From assembly GCA_001648575.1 (NCBI GenBank), contig LQXN01000061.1, forward strand, positions 227,737-291,736: a stretch of 64,000 nt of DNA. Reading direction: 5' to 3'. Origin of the DNA: Sutcliffiella horikoshii DSM 8719. GTDB taxonomy: Bacteria > Bacillota > Bacilli > Bacillales > Bacillaceae_I. The translations under genes and the position numbers were made by a program. Positions 51,301-58,977 of this stretch are shown here, one piece after another (position 1 is the first letter of the stretch; each line of letters opens with the position of its first letter). The notes below the pieces were generated by a model that worked only from the letters and a program-made list of their open reading frames with translations, ran no database searches and had not been told where the DNA came from.

Positions 51301-52851
51301 GACTGTTCTTGTGGAAAAATGTTCTGTCTCACGGTCACGGTCAATGGCCGGGTTTGTTACGACAGCTACGCTTTCTTTTATGAAGTCAGCGATATTGTTG
51401 CGGCCTGGGTTCATGGCAGCAAGCGGTACATCATGACCAAGGGAGCGGATCGGTTCTGCACCTTTTTCCGCCATTTGTTCGATTAATTGGATATGTTCAC
51501 GGTCCCATCCAAATGCTGCATAATGTCCATTATGCACTTTTGCTAGGGGAGCGGTAGATACATAGTTATCAAGTTTAGGTGCTTTCAGGCGTTCAGCGAA
51601 CCCTTCCACAGCGAACTTTTCATTCATGCGTTGATAGACTTCTTCCTGATAGGCATGATAGTCGTACACTTTGATCGTGTCGCCATCCCATTTCATCCCA
51701 ACCTTCTCACCAGGGGAGAAAGGCTTAGGTTCTGACAGGTATTCCGTTGTCGGGATGATACCGGGTTCTGATGAAAAGTAATACGAAGTTTCTGTTTCTA
51801 ACATCCAAAGCGGACGCAGCCCGAGGGCATCTAAACTGAATACGGCTTCGTCTTTATTGCGGGAAATGATGCCTGCAGGTCCCTGGGCGAAATGCCCCCA
51901 TGTTTCACGTACATATGTGTAGAGGTCCTGTAAATGAGCAGGGTAGCTCTTGATTTCATTGATAATCGGCGGGAAGACGATATCGAGTGCTTCAAATAGG
52001 GTGAAGCCATCACGGGAAATCAATGTGTCGATCGTCCGGTTCAAGTCCTGGGAATCACTTCCGCCATTTGTAAGCGGCACGCCGATCATGGTCGCCTCGT
52101 CACGAAGCTTGGCGATCGTATTGATTTCTCCGTTATGCCCTAGGACGCTAAATGGCTGCACACGAAAAAAGTTAGATAGTGTATTGGTAGAGTAACGGTT
52201 ATGACCAAGTGTCATCGTGGATGCCACAAGCGGGTTTGCCAGATCATGATAGAATTTCGGCAAAATATCTCCGGCGCCCATTACTTTGTAAACTACATGA
52301 TAGTTTGATAGTGAAGCCACGTGAATATCATCATTTTTCTCGATTTCAATGGCGGCATGGAAAAGTTGCTCCTGTGTACATTCTTCTTTTTCCGAGATGA
52401 GGGCAATCTGCCAGAAAACAGGATCTTGGATGACGGCGATCGGTCCTAATGCTTCGGAAGATGTCACAGTATCAGATTCGAAAACGAGCTTAAGTGATTC
52501 TTTTTCTAAAATGTTTGTGATCTCCTGTTTCACTTGGTCCACATCTACATGATGATTGATGAAAAAGTGACCGACAACAAAATCTTCGCGATCTACAAGG
52601 GAGGTGTCTTGATCTGCTTTCTCAAGTTTTTCTTTCCATAGAACACTGGGGATGTCGATATGGATGCCGACACCGTCTCCTTCACCGTTTATGAAGCCTG
52701 CGCGGTGATTCATCTTTACTAATGCATCTATACAGTCATCAATATTATTCTTTGTTGGGATTTTTTTCTTTTCAATAGCGGATACAATACCACATGCATC
52801 ATGTTCTGCGTTGTGAAAATCTTTAAATGTACTTGGACTCCAATTTTTCAT
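48382..52851 (-). CDS. Glutamate synthase large subunit
   Basis: 1489 residues. Class II glutaminase domain with nucleophile Cys in HDACGIV (near 20) and LGHNRYSTN, LGHNGEINT; a central domain; an FMN/2-oxoglutarate barrel (SGFDGGTGAARIHALQYV) with the [3Fe-4S] cysteines in CTTCRGCHLDTC; and the C-terminal GXGXG helix. Transfers glutamine amide to 2-oxoglutarate. No NADPH small subunit is adjacent, so it may use ferredoxin or a distant partner. It looks inserted between ygaE and gsaB compared with B. subtilis. The ATG lacks a ribosome site. Gene name gltA or gltB depends on convention, so none is given. Confidence 0.9.
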   Translation of the reverse strand: MKNWSPSTFKDFHNAEHDACGIVSAIEKKKIPTKNNIDDCIDALVKMNHRAGFINGEGDGVGIHIDIPSVLWKEKLEKADQDTSLVDREDFVVGHFFINHHVDVDQVKQEITNILEKESLKLVFESDTVTSSEALGPIAVIQDPVFWQIALISEKEECTQEQLFHAAIEIEKNDDIHVASLSNYHVVYKVMGAGDILPKFYHDLANPLVASTMTLGHNRYSTNTLSNFFRVQPFSVLGHNGEINTIAKLRDEATMIGVPLTNGGSDSQDLNRTIDTLISRDGFTLFEALDIVFPPIINEIKSYPAHLQDLYTYVRETWGHFAQGPAGIISRNKDEAVFSLDALGLRPLWMLETETSYYFSSEPGIIPTTEYLSEPKPFSPGEKVGMKWDGDTIKVYDYHAYQEEVYQRMNEKFAVEGFAERLKAPKLDNYVSTAPLAKVHNGHYAAFGWDREHIQLIEQMAEKGAEPIRSLGHDVPLAAMNPGRNNIADFIKESVAVVTNPAIDRDRETEHFSTRTVLGARPALQKEDEVPNGYTMELLSPLLVEGQVGMDCAAEMGQPSYDQVVNQFHTQGLTYYVNATCGSDEDIPSALDRLKADAVDAVKEGKTLLIIDDAQAHKEGQLWLDPHLVTAAINEELVQHQYRRKCALLLRSGAIRSLHDVMVAIGLGANAISPYLLFGTVSDETTKPVVNLFGALTKGMEKVISTIGIHELRGYGRLFSAIGLHKEVENALGIVNFLGSDKLGFNFTKLKEDAAERAVDYEDEKARPGKSFHLFPRIWKAIGDVAKNGTYDDYREKLDEQETKNPITIRHLTDLKVAGKQPSKEKVNIGVGAHDLPFVIASMSFGSQNEIAFRAYAEAANKLNMVSLNGEGGEIKDMLGKYPNTRGQQVASGRFGVNAELLNSSNLLEIKIGQGAKPGEGGHLPGSKVTAKIAEARNATIGSDLISPSNNHDIYSIEDLAQMIAELKTANDQAKVAVKVPVVPNIGTIAVGIAKAGADIITISGFDGGTGAARIHALQYVGLPVEIGVKAAHNALIESGLRNKVEIWADGGIKSALDCMKVMLLGANRIGFGTLSMIAIGCTTCRGCHLDTCHVGIATQIESEAQAKDHGLRRFVPRQSDLAVQGLMNLFTAFGEELKALTASVGFDNLQDIVGRSDLLEQVRGLESLDLSNLLHTLDVPQLAQKEVAASMEKEKLLVAAGAEYLDYQESDLHESRQFDAVTAEQRVLGSRVSCHRVRGRLDGSYLELPEVELRYNKGSIPGNGLGAYNSTGINIKVEGGAQDGIGKTAFGGSIFVFKYKGKDGKFYNGSVGKGFGYGAQKGALVVQGNADARAGIRLSGADMIIGGKVTTPIPAVEHGNLGVNANIKGFAFEYMTNGRGLVLGDPGPWICAGMTGGAVYLRHQPEMGLTKQALKRRIAKGAKVNIEPLNASGLKDVVELLSIYHQSLLDQHQIEEAAEIKQMLDNPADFFLQVNPVKEQADPAVSTE

Positions 52852-52888
52852 ATGGATTGGCTGTTAACTAGGGATAAAAGTGGGGCCC

Positions 52889-52900
52889 CTAACTAGCCAT
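52889..52900 (-). CDS. Three-codon upstream ORF (Met-Ala-Ser)
   Basis: AGGAGGTGA-ATG-GCT-AGT-TAG: a near-perfect ribosome site followed at once by a stop, 37 bases before the glutamate synthase ATG, which itself has none. Possible translational control, or the remnant of an older start. Confidence 0.35.
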   Translation of the reverse strand: MAS

Positions 52901-53141
52901 TCACCTCCTGTGGTTTGATAGTTTGATAAGAAAAACCTATGCAGTTAAGTAGTAGTAGCAATACGTGCTGCGTGAGGTAAGCTCAGCGGTTTTCTTATAA
53001 ATAGGTAAAAAGTGAGGAAAAATAAATAAGGGAATTTTCAGACTTTAAATTATATACTAACATTTCAAACAATAAAAATCAATTTTTTATGCAAAAAAGC
53101 GAAGAGGTCATACAAGTGTAAGGGAAGAGAAAGTGTTTATT

Positions 53142-53155
53142 TGTAAGCGTTTTCA
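53142..53155. promoter_or_regulatory. Perfect CcpA cre site
   Basis: TGTAAGCGTTTTCA matches TGWAARCGYTWWCA at all 14 positions. It lies ~290 bases upstream of the glutamate synthase start and 17 bases beyond the gsaB terminator arm, in an AT-rich stretch (53015-53100). Most likely it serves the glutamate synthase promoter. Confidence 0.7.
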
Positions 53156-53171
53156 ATGAATAGTTTAGAAA

Positions 53172-53205
53172 AAGACAGCGCATATGTGTACACGCTGTCT
53201 TGTAT
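53172..53205 (-). terminator. Terminator after gsaB
   Basis: Minus strand GACAGCG / CGCTGTC stem followed by TTTTTC. Confidence 0.8.
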
Positions 53206-53207
53206 AT

Positions 53208-54503
53208 TTATGCATTCGCTAATTCTTTGAATGCGTGCTCAACCGCATCTAGTGTCACTCTTACATCTTCTTCGGTATGCTCGGTGGTCACAAACCATGC
53301 TTCGTATTTGGAAGGGGCAAGGTTGATTCCTTGATTCAGCATCAGTTTGAAAAATTTTGCGAACTGTTCGCCGTCTGTATTTTCCGCCTGTTCATAGTTG
53401 ACTACTGTTTCATCTGTAAAGTAGATGGTAAGTGCTCCTTTGAGACGGTTGATGGTAATGGTGATTCCATATTTTTCAGCTCTTTCAAGAATGCCTTCTT
53501 CTAGCAGGCGGCCGATATGATCAAGATGTTCGTATACTCCTTCTTTTTGGAGTACTTCCAAGCATGCGATCCCTGATAGGATGGATGCCGGGTTACCTGC
53601 CATGGTTCCTGCTTGATATGCAGGGCCAAGCGGCGCAACCTTCTCCATAATTTCCGCGCGTCCGCCATAAGCGCCAATCGGAAGTCCCCCGCCGATGATT
53701 TTACCAAGCGCTGTCAAATCAGGTGTGATTCCAAGCATGTCCTGAGCCCCGCCGTACATAAAGCGGAATGCCGTTATGACCTCGTCATAGATAACTAAAG
53801 AGCCAGCTTCATGACTGATGTCGTTCACTGCTTGAAGGAATCCTGGTTTAGGTTCTACGATTCCGAAGTTACCGACGATCGGCTCCACGAGTACACCTGC
53901 AATTTGGTCGCCCCATTTTTCCATCGCCTCGCGGAACGGTTCGATATCGTTAAAAGGAACGGTGATGACTTCATTGGCTATGCTCTTCGGTACCCCGGCG
54001 GAATCTGGGGTGCCAAGTGTTGCCGGACCAGATCCTGCTGCAACAAGAACAAGGTCAGAGTGACCATGATAGCAGCCGGCAAATTTGATGATCTTGTCAC
54101 GACCCGTATAGGCACGCGCAACACGGATGGTAGTCATTACCGCTTCTGTACCGGAGTTGACGAATCGTACCTTGTCCATTCCCGGCATCGCTTCTTTCAG
54201 CATCTTCGCGAATTTCACTTCATGGGGAGTTGGCGTACCGTAAAGGATGCCTGTTTGTGCCGCCTTTGTTATTGCTTCTGTTATATGAGGATGGGCATGA
54301 CCGGTGATGATTGGGCCGTATGCTGCCAGGTAGTCGATGTATTTGTTGCCGTCCACATCCCAGAAATAAGCTCCTTCTGCCCGTTCCATCACTACCGGTG
54401 CACCGCCGCCGACCGCTTTATAGGAACGTGACGGGCTGTTCACGCCGCCGACAATATGTTGCAGGGCTTCTTCGTGTATTTGTTCAGATTTAGAAAAATT
54501 CAT
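53208..54503 (-). CDS. gsaB: Glutamate-1-semialdehyde 2,1-aminomutase
   Basis: 431-residue class III aminotransferase. [16 protein letters not shown] start, [42 protein letters not shown] and the PLP lysine in [15 protein letters not shown]. Makes 5-aminolevulinate for heme. This is the gsaB (hemL2) position of B. subtilis, between the yga genes and bcp; a second hemL is expected in the hem operon elsewhere. GAGGAGG precedes the ATG. Confidence 0.9.
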   Translation of the reverse strand: MNFSKSEQIHEEALQHIVGGVNSPSRSYKAVGGGAPVVMERAEGAYFWDVDGNKYIDYLAAYGPIITGHAHPHITEAITKAAQTGILYGTPTPHEVKFAKMLKEAMPGMDKVRFVNSGTEAVMTTIRVARAYTGRDKIIKFAGCYHGHSDLVLVAAGSGPATLGTPDSAGVPKSIANEVITVPFNDIEPFREAMEKWGDQIAGVLVEPIVGNFGIVEPKPGFLQAVNDISHEAGSLVIYDEVITAFRFMYGGAQDMLGITPDLTALGKIIGGGLPIGAYGGRAEIMEKVAPLGPAYQAGTMAGNPASILSGIACLEVLQKEGVYEHLDHIGRLLEEGILERAEKYGITITINRLKGALTIYFTDETVVNYEQAENTDGEQFAKFFKLMLNQGINLAPSKYEAWFVTTEHTEEDVRVTLDAVEHAFKELANA

Positions 54504-54679
54504 AGTTGATAGAGTCCTCCTCTTGTTTAGGGTAAATCAAATGATATGTTATTTTATCATGAATGCTGTGGTGTTGTAATGGAAAACAGAATTCCCAAAG
54601 CTTCCCGTTTGAGTGTTCCCTCTCACTTGTAATACACTAGTCTTTATGAGCTTTTTACATTAGAAAGGAAGAAACCTAG

Positions 54680-55732
54680 ATGCATAACGTCATAGAAGTA
54701 GATTCACTCCGAAAAGAGTTTAAAGCATATTCTAGCCGCTCTGGTTTAAAGGGAGCGTTCCGTGACCTTTTTACGAGAAATTATAAAATAGTTCCTGCTG
54801 TACATGATGTTTCCTTTACCATCAAGCAAGGGGAAATGGTAGGTTATATCGGGGAGAATGGGGCAGGAAAGTCGACCACCATTAAAATGCTGACCGGAAT
54901 TCTTACCCCGACATCCGGGACAGTCCGCGTAAACGGAATGAACCCCCATAAAGAAAGGGAAGAGTTTGTCCGTTCCATCGGTGTGGTGTTCGGTCAGCGT
55001 TCCCAGTTATGGTGGGATATCGCCGTCCAGGAGTCTTTCCGCCTTCTGAAAAAAGTTTATAAGGTTTCTGATGAGGATTATAAGGAACACATGGACCATG
55101 TCATAAACACGCTCGATATCGGCCATCTATTAGATAAGCCGGTAAGAAAGCTTTCCCTGGGACAGCGGATGCGCTGTGAGCTTGCCGCGGCGCTCATCCA
55201 CAATCCTCCACTGCTTTTTTTGGACGAACCGACAATCGGCTTGGATGTTCTCGTAAAGCTTAAGATCCGACAGTTCTTAAAGGAGATAAATGAAAAATAT
55301 AAAACAACCATTCTATTGACCACACATGACATGGCAGACATCGAAGCGCTTTGCGAGCGTGTCGTCATGTTAGATGAAGGAAAAATCATTTATGATGGTT
55401 CTCTCCAAAAACTGCGTAACAACTGGGGAGAAGGGAAGCAAATCAGATTCCAGTTTGCTGAAAATGTCACAGAACAACAACTTACCCCGCTGACACCGGA
55501 CCTTGAAGTCCTTTGGAAGAAGGAAGGGAAAGAATCAATTTGGAGCGCAGTCGTATCCAAAGAGGAAGAGGAAATCTCTGAGTTGATTGGAAGGGTAGTC
55601 GGTCAGTTCTCCATCACAGATCTTACCATCCAGGAGATTTCAACGGAGGAAATCATCCGCAACATCTATGATAAGGGGATGGCTGCCACACAACCACAAT
55701 CTAAAAATCAACCGGTGTTGACCAATGGATAA
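54680..55732 (+). CDS. ABC-2 exporter, ATP-binding protein
   Basis: 350 residues. Walker A GENGAGKSTT at 58-67, Q-loop FGQRSQLWW, signature LSLGQRMRCELA, Walker B LLFLDEPTIGLD and H-loop TTHDM, plus a ~100-residue C-terminal domain. GQRSQLWWD is typical of the group linked to COG4587/COG3694 permeases. The stop overlaps the next gene's start by 8 bases (ATGGATAA), so the genes are translationally coupled. Substrate unknown. Confidence 0.88.
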   Translation: MHNVIEVDSLRKEFKAYSSRSGLKGAFRDLFTRNYKIVPAVHDVSFTIKQGEMVGYIGENGAGKSTTIKMLTGILTPTSGTVRVNGMNPHKEREEFVRSIGVVFGQRSQLWWDIAVQESFRLLKKVYKVSDEDYKEHMDHVINTLDIGHLLDKPVRKLSLGQRMRCELAAALIHNPPLLFLDEPTIGLDVLVKLKIRQFLKEINEKYKTTILLTTHDMADIEALCERVVMLDEGKIIYDGSLQKLRNNWGEGKQIRFQFAENVTEQQLTPLTPDLEVLWKKEGKESIWSAVVSKEEEEISELIGRVVGQFSITDLTIQEISTEEIIRNIYDKGMAATQPQSKNQPVLTNG

Positions 55733-56516
55733 ATATTTGGAAATGATACGCATCCGCTTTCTTATGATGCTTGCGTATCGAACGAACTATTATTCTGGAA
55801 TCCTGATTTATAGCATTAATATAGGAGCCTATTATTTCCTTTGGCAGGCAATATATAGCGGCAAAGAAGATATCCAAGGCATCTCCACCATCCAAATGAC
55901 AACCTATGTCGCCGTAGCTTGGATGGCTCGTGCGTTTTATTTTAATAATATCGACCGGGAAATTGCACAGGAGATAAAAGAGGGCAAAGTTGCCGTGGAG
56001 TTGATCAGGCCATATAACTACCTTGGCATGAAGACGATGCAGGGACTTGGAGAAGGAATATTCCGACTTGCATTCTTCTCGGTTCCGGGGATGGTCATTG
56101 TAGCGCTTGTCTTTCCCTTGGAGTTCTCCGCAAACCTTGCTACATGGGGGTTTTTCGGCATCTCCATCATCTTCAGCTTTATCGTGAACACACAGATCAA
56201 CCTGCTGACCGGAATTATGACATTTTTTCTATTTAATAATGACGGACTGATCCGTGCCAAACGTGTAGTCATAGATCTGTTCTCCGGATTGTTGCTGCCA
56301 ATCAGTTTTTACCCGTTATGGGCACAGGATATCATGAGCTTTTTACCGTTTCAGGCAATCAGTTATATCCCGAGCATGATTTTTACAGAGGGTATTACTG
56401 GTAATGCTGTATTTCAAGCATTGCTCATGCAGGTAGTATGGGTTTTTATTCTGTTCATTCCAATCCAATTACTTTGGGTTTTGGCAAAAAAACAACTAGT
56501 CGTGCAAGGAGGGTGA
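55725..56516 (+). CDS. ABC-2 permease subunit 1
   Basis: 263 residues, six hydrophobic segments, beginning MDKYLEMIRIRFLMMLAYRT. Contains NIDREIAQEIKEGKVAVELIRPYNY, typical of COG4587 permeases. It overlaps the ATPase gene and is followed three bases later by a second permease; the two probably form the channel of one exporter. Confidence 0.85.
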   Translation: MDKYLEMIRIRFLMMLAYRTNYYSGILIYSINIGAYYFLWQAIYSGKEDIQGISTIQMTTYVAVAWMARAFYFNNIDREIAQEIKEGKVAVELIRPYNYLGMKTMQGLGEGIFRLAFFSVPGMVIVALVFPLEFSANLATWGFFGISIIFSFIVNTQINLLTGIMTFFLFNNDGLIRAKRVVIDLFSGLLLPISFYPLWAQDIMSFLPFQAISYIPSMIFTEGITGNAVFQALLMQVVWVFILFIPIQLLWVLAKKQLVVQGG

Positions 56517-56519
56517 GGA

Positions 56520-57305
56520 ATGTTTTATGTTTCGATGTTTTTTCAATACATTGGCCAGTATATAAAAACACGGTTCCAATACAGGGCTGATCTTGTCGTG
56601 GAAATCCTCTCCGACTTGCTGTTCCAGGCTGTGAACCTGGTGTTCATCCTGGTTGTTTTTGGCCATACACAGTTTTTAAGCGGTTGGAGCAGGGAAGAAA
56701 TCATTTTTATCTATGGGTTCTTCTTGGTGCCTTATGCCTTGTTTTCAGCTTTCTTTAATATTTGGGATTTCAATGAACGGTATATTGTTAAAGGGGAAAT
56801 GGACCGCATCCTCACAAGGCCGATTCATAGTCTGTTTCAAGTGGTGTTGGAGAGGATGGAGCTGGAGTCACTATTTGGAGTGGTGACAGGAATTGCCATC
56901 ATGGTCTATGCAGGAAATATGCTTGACCTTACCTTCGTCTGGTATGATTACATTCTTTTAATTATCTTTGTAATAGGCGGGGCCCTTGTTTATGCAGGGA
57001 TATTCGTATTGCTTGCAAGCATCGGATTCTGGTCTGATGCCAGAACATCGATCATGCCGATGATGTACAATATTGGAAACTATGGCAGGTATCCAGTTGA
57101 CATATACAACAGTGTCATCCGCTTTGTTCTGACCTGGATCCTCCCGTTTGCCTTTGTCGGTGTTTACCCGTCTGCATACTTCCTCGGCAGGTCCGAGTGG
57201 TATGGTTATGCGTTTATGACTCCATTTATCGGTGTGGCCTTCTTTGTTCTGGCCGTTTTTGTCTGGAATGTAGGAGTGACCAAATATAGGGGGGCAGGGA
57301 ATTAA
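56520..57305 (+). CDS. ABC-2 permease subunit 2
   Basis: 261 residues, six hydrophobic segments, beginning MFYVSMFFQYIGQYIKTRFQ. Contains FNERYIVKGEMDRILTRPIHSLFQVVLERMELE, the COG3694 counterpart of the preceding permease motif. GGAGGGTGAGG provides the ribosome site over the previous gene's end. Last gene of the exporter operon. Confidence 0.85.
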   Translation: MFYVSMFFQYIGQYIKTRFQYRADLVVEILSDLLFQAVNLVFILVVFGHTQFLSGWSREEIIFIYGFFLVPYALFSAFFNIWDFNERYIVKGEMDRILTRPIHSLFQVVLERMELESLFGVVTGIAIMVYAGNMLDLTFVWYDYILLIIFVIGGALVYAGIFVLLASIGFWSDARTSIMPMMYNIGNYGRYPVDIYNSVIRFVLTWILPFAFVGVYPSAYFLGRSEWYGYAFMTPFIGVAFFVLAVFVWNVGVTKYRGAGN

Positions 57306-57384
57306 ACCTGTACAAAAAAAAGCATACCTCATCTTCCGCCGCGTATATTGTACTAATGGCATGTCCGCGCATTGGAGGAATAGG

Positions 57385-57798
57385 ATGCTTTATTTATTTA
57401 TCGTCATCTTCATATTCATCGCTATTTTCATAAGTTTTTCCCATGTGTTTTCATCGGAAAGCAGAAGTATACCTTATGTATCTAAAGAAACACTGCTTCT
57501 GTTACTGTTGATCTACTCGACACTTCTGCTTTCATTTGGATTATTATATACGGTTCTCCATATTGAAGGACACCCCGTTCTAATGGAAAGGGGCGAATTG
57601 ATCAGCGGGAGTTATTTTTCCGTTTTCTTTCGCTCGATCTATTTCAGCGCCATCACCATATTGACGGTAGGGTATGGAGATATTACGCCAATCGGGATCG
57701 GCAGGGCCATTGCCATGACCGAAGCATTGATTGGCTTTGTCATGCCGGCGGCTTTTGTGGTGAGGGTGGTCTTGCATATGGACGGCCGTGAGAGATGA
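57385..57798 (+). CDS. Small potassium-channel-like protein
   Basis: 137 residues from ATG 57385, set by GGAGG six bases upstream. Helices near 2-18 and 36-57, a pore loop with the K+ selectivity filter TVGYGD at 94-99, and a final helix near 105-125. No RCK/TrkA domain, so it is a minimal channel with little cytoplasmic mass. It would conduct K+; gating is unknown. Confidence 0.8.
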   Translation: MLYLFIVIFIFIAIFISFSHVFSSESRSIPYVSKETLLLLLLIYSTLLLSFGLLYTVLHIEGHPVLMERGELISGSYFSVFFRSIYFSAITILTVGYGDITPIGIGRAIAMTEALIGFVMPAAFVVRVVLHMDGRER

Positions 57799-57804
57799 GT
57801 TTTA

Positions 57805-57963
57805 TTAATTCCCTTCATTTAAAAAACGGTTGGACAGCTCCGATATTGGTTCCGGACAGTTGGCATCAGCGTTCGCATGAGTCTTAACAGACTTTTCGTT
57901 GACGCTGATTTTTTTTTCGTGCTCTGTCACAGCTCCTTCATGTAAATCATTATCCTTGTTCAT
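57805..57963 (-). CDS. Small acidic-to-neutral protein, 52 residues
   Basis: Starts MNKDNDLHEGAVTEHEKKIS, contains VNEKSVKTHANADANCPEPI and ends SELSNRFLNEGN. TGGAGG lies seven bases before the ATG. It converges on the channel gene and diverges from bcp. No family recognised; one cysteine. The ribosome site and codon use support a real gene. Confidence 0.55.
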   Translation of the reverse strand: MNKDNDLHEGAVTEHEKKISVNEKSVKTHANADANCPEPISELSNRFLNEGN

Positions 57964-58138
57964 CTGACTTCCTCCATTTTTATTAATTTCTAGTTAGTTT
58001 AGGTCATTTGGGAAATCTCTATTCTCAAAGATTCTTGCAGACTTTGGGAAAGTATATGTATGCTACCTCATTTCTTGATAATTTTGCTTGCATTAGGTAG
58101 GCTAAAGAAAAGTAATATACATAAGGAGGAATTCAAAA

Positions 58139-58606
58139 ATGACTATTGAACTCGGAAAAAAGGCACCTGATTTTTCGTTGCTTTCCAATAATGGGGAGAC
58201 GGTCACACTTTCGAGTTTTAAAGGGAAGAATGTCGTCCTATATTTTTACCCGAAAGATATGACCCCCGGCTGTACCACACAAGCATGCGATTTCCGTGAT
58301 ATGCATGAAGACTTCTCGAAATTGGATACCGTGATCCTTGGAGTCAGCCCGGACCCTCAATCCAAGCATGAGAAATTCATAGAAAAATATGGATTGCCGT
58401 TCCTTTTATTAGTAGATGAAAACCATGAAGTAGCCGAGCTCTACGATGTATGGAAATTAAAGAAGAACTTCGGGAAGGAATATATGGGAATAGAGCGTTC
58501 CACTTTCCTTATTGATAAAGAAGGGGTCATGGTAAAAGAGTGGAGAAAAGTGAAGGTGAAAGGGCATGTGGAAGAGGCCTTGAACTTTGTAAAAGGAAAT
58601 CTCTGA
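58139..58606 (+). CDS. bcp: Thiol peroxidase Bcp (YgaF)
   Basis: 155-residue peroxiredoxin of the BCP/PrxQ group: PDFSLLSNNGETVTLSSFKG, YFYPKDMTPGCTTQACDFRD with the peroxidatic Cys near 45 and resolving Cys near 50. Reduces hydroperoxides with thioredoxin in the cytoplasm. AAGGAGG precedes the ATG. Same position as ygaF between gsaB and perR in B. subtilis. Confidence 0.92.
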   Translation: MTIELGKKAPDFSLLSNNGETVTLSSFKGKNVVLYFYPKDMTPGCTTQACDFRDMHEDFSKLDTVILGVSPDPQSKHEKFIEKYGLPFLLLVDENHEVAELYDVWKLKKNFGKEYMGIERSTFLIDKEGVMVKEWRKVKVKGHVEEALNFVKGNL

Positions 58607-58715
58607 TTCACAAAGCCCAATTCTTCAAAAAATAAGTCAAATGTCTAACTCCAAAAGGACTCTACCTGAGTATTTTATAGTGTAGGGCATACCTCCTCAA
58701 AAGTTGACGTGTTTA

Positions 58716-58747
58716 GAGTGTAAGCAAAAGCTTGCACTCCTTTTTTG
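58716..58747 (+). terminator. Terminator, probably of bcp
   Basis: GAGTGTAAGC / GCTTGCACTC stem followed by TTTTTT, 110 bases after the bcp stop. The remainder of 58607-58977 is AT-rich with no gene or clear site seen. Confidence 0.75.
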
Positions 58748-58977
58748 TTTACTCATGATAAGAAAATATAGTTTCTGGGTAAAGTAAAGGAGTGGAGGAG
58801 TGGGACAAGCACGTTAACGTATTAAAGGATACATAGTATTATCATTATTTTAAAAATTGGTTATTTTGCGCGTATTCCCGGAACCCTTCCATCCTTCAAA
58901 GATTTTTATTATACTGATAAAGGATTTTTTCCGATTATTTTTTGAAAATTTGATAGATTGAGAAAGGGGATTTCCGT

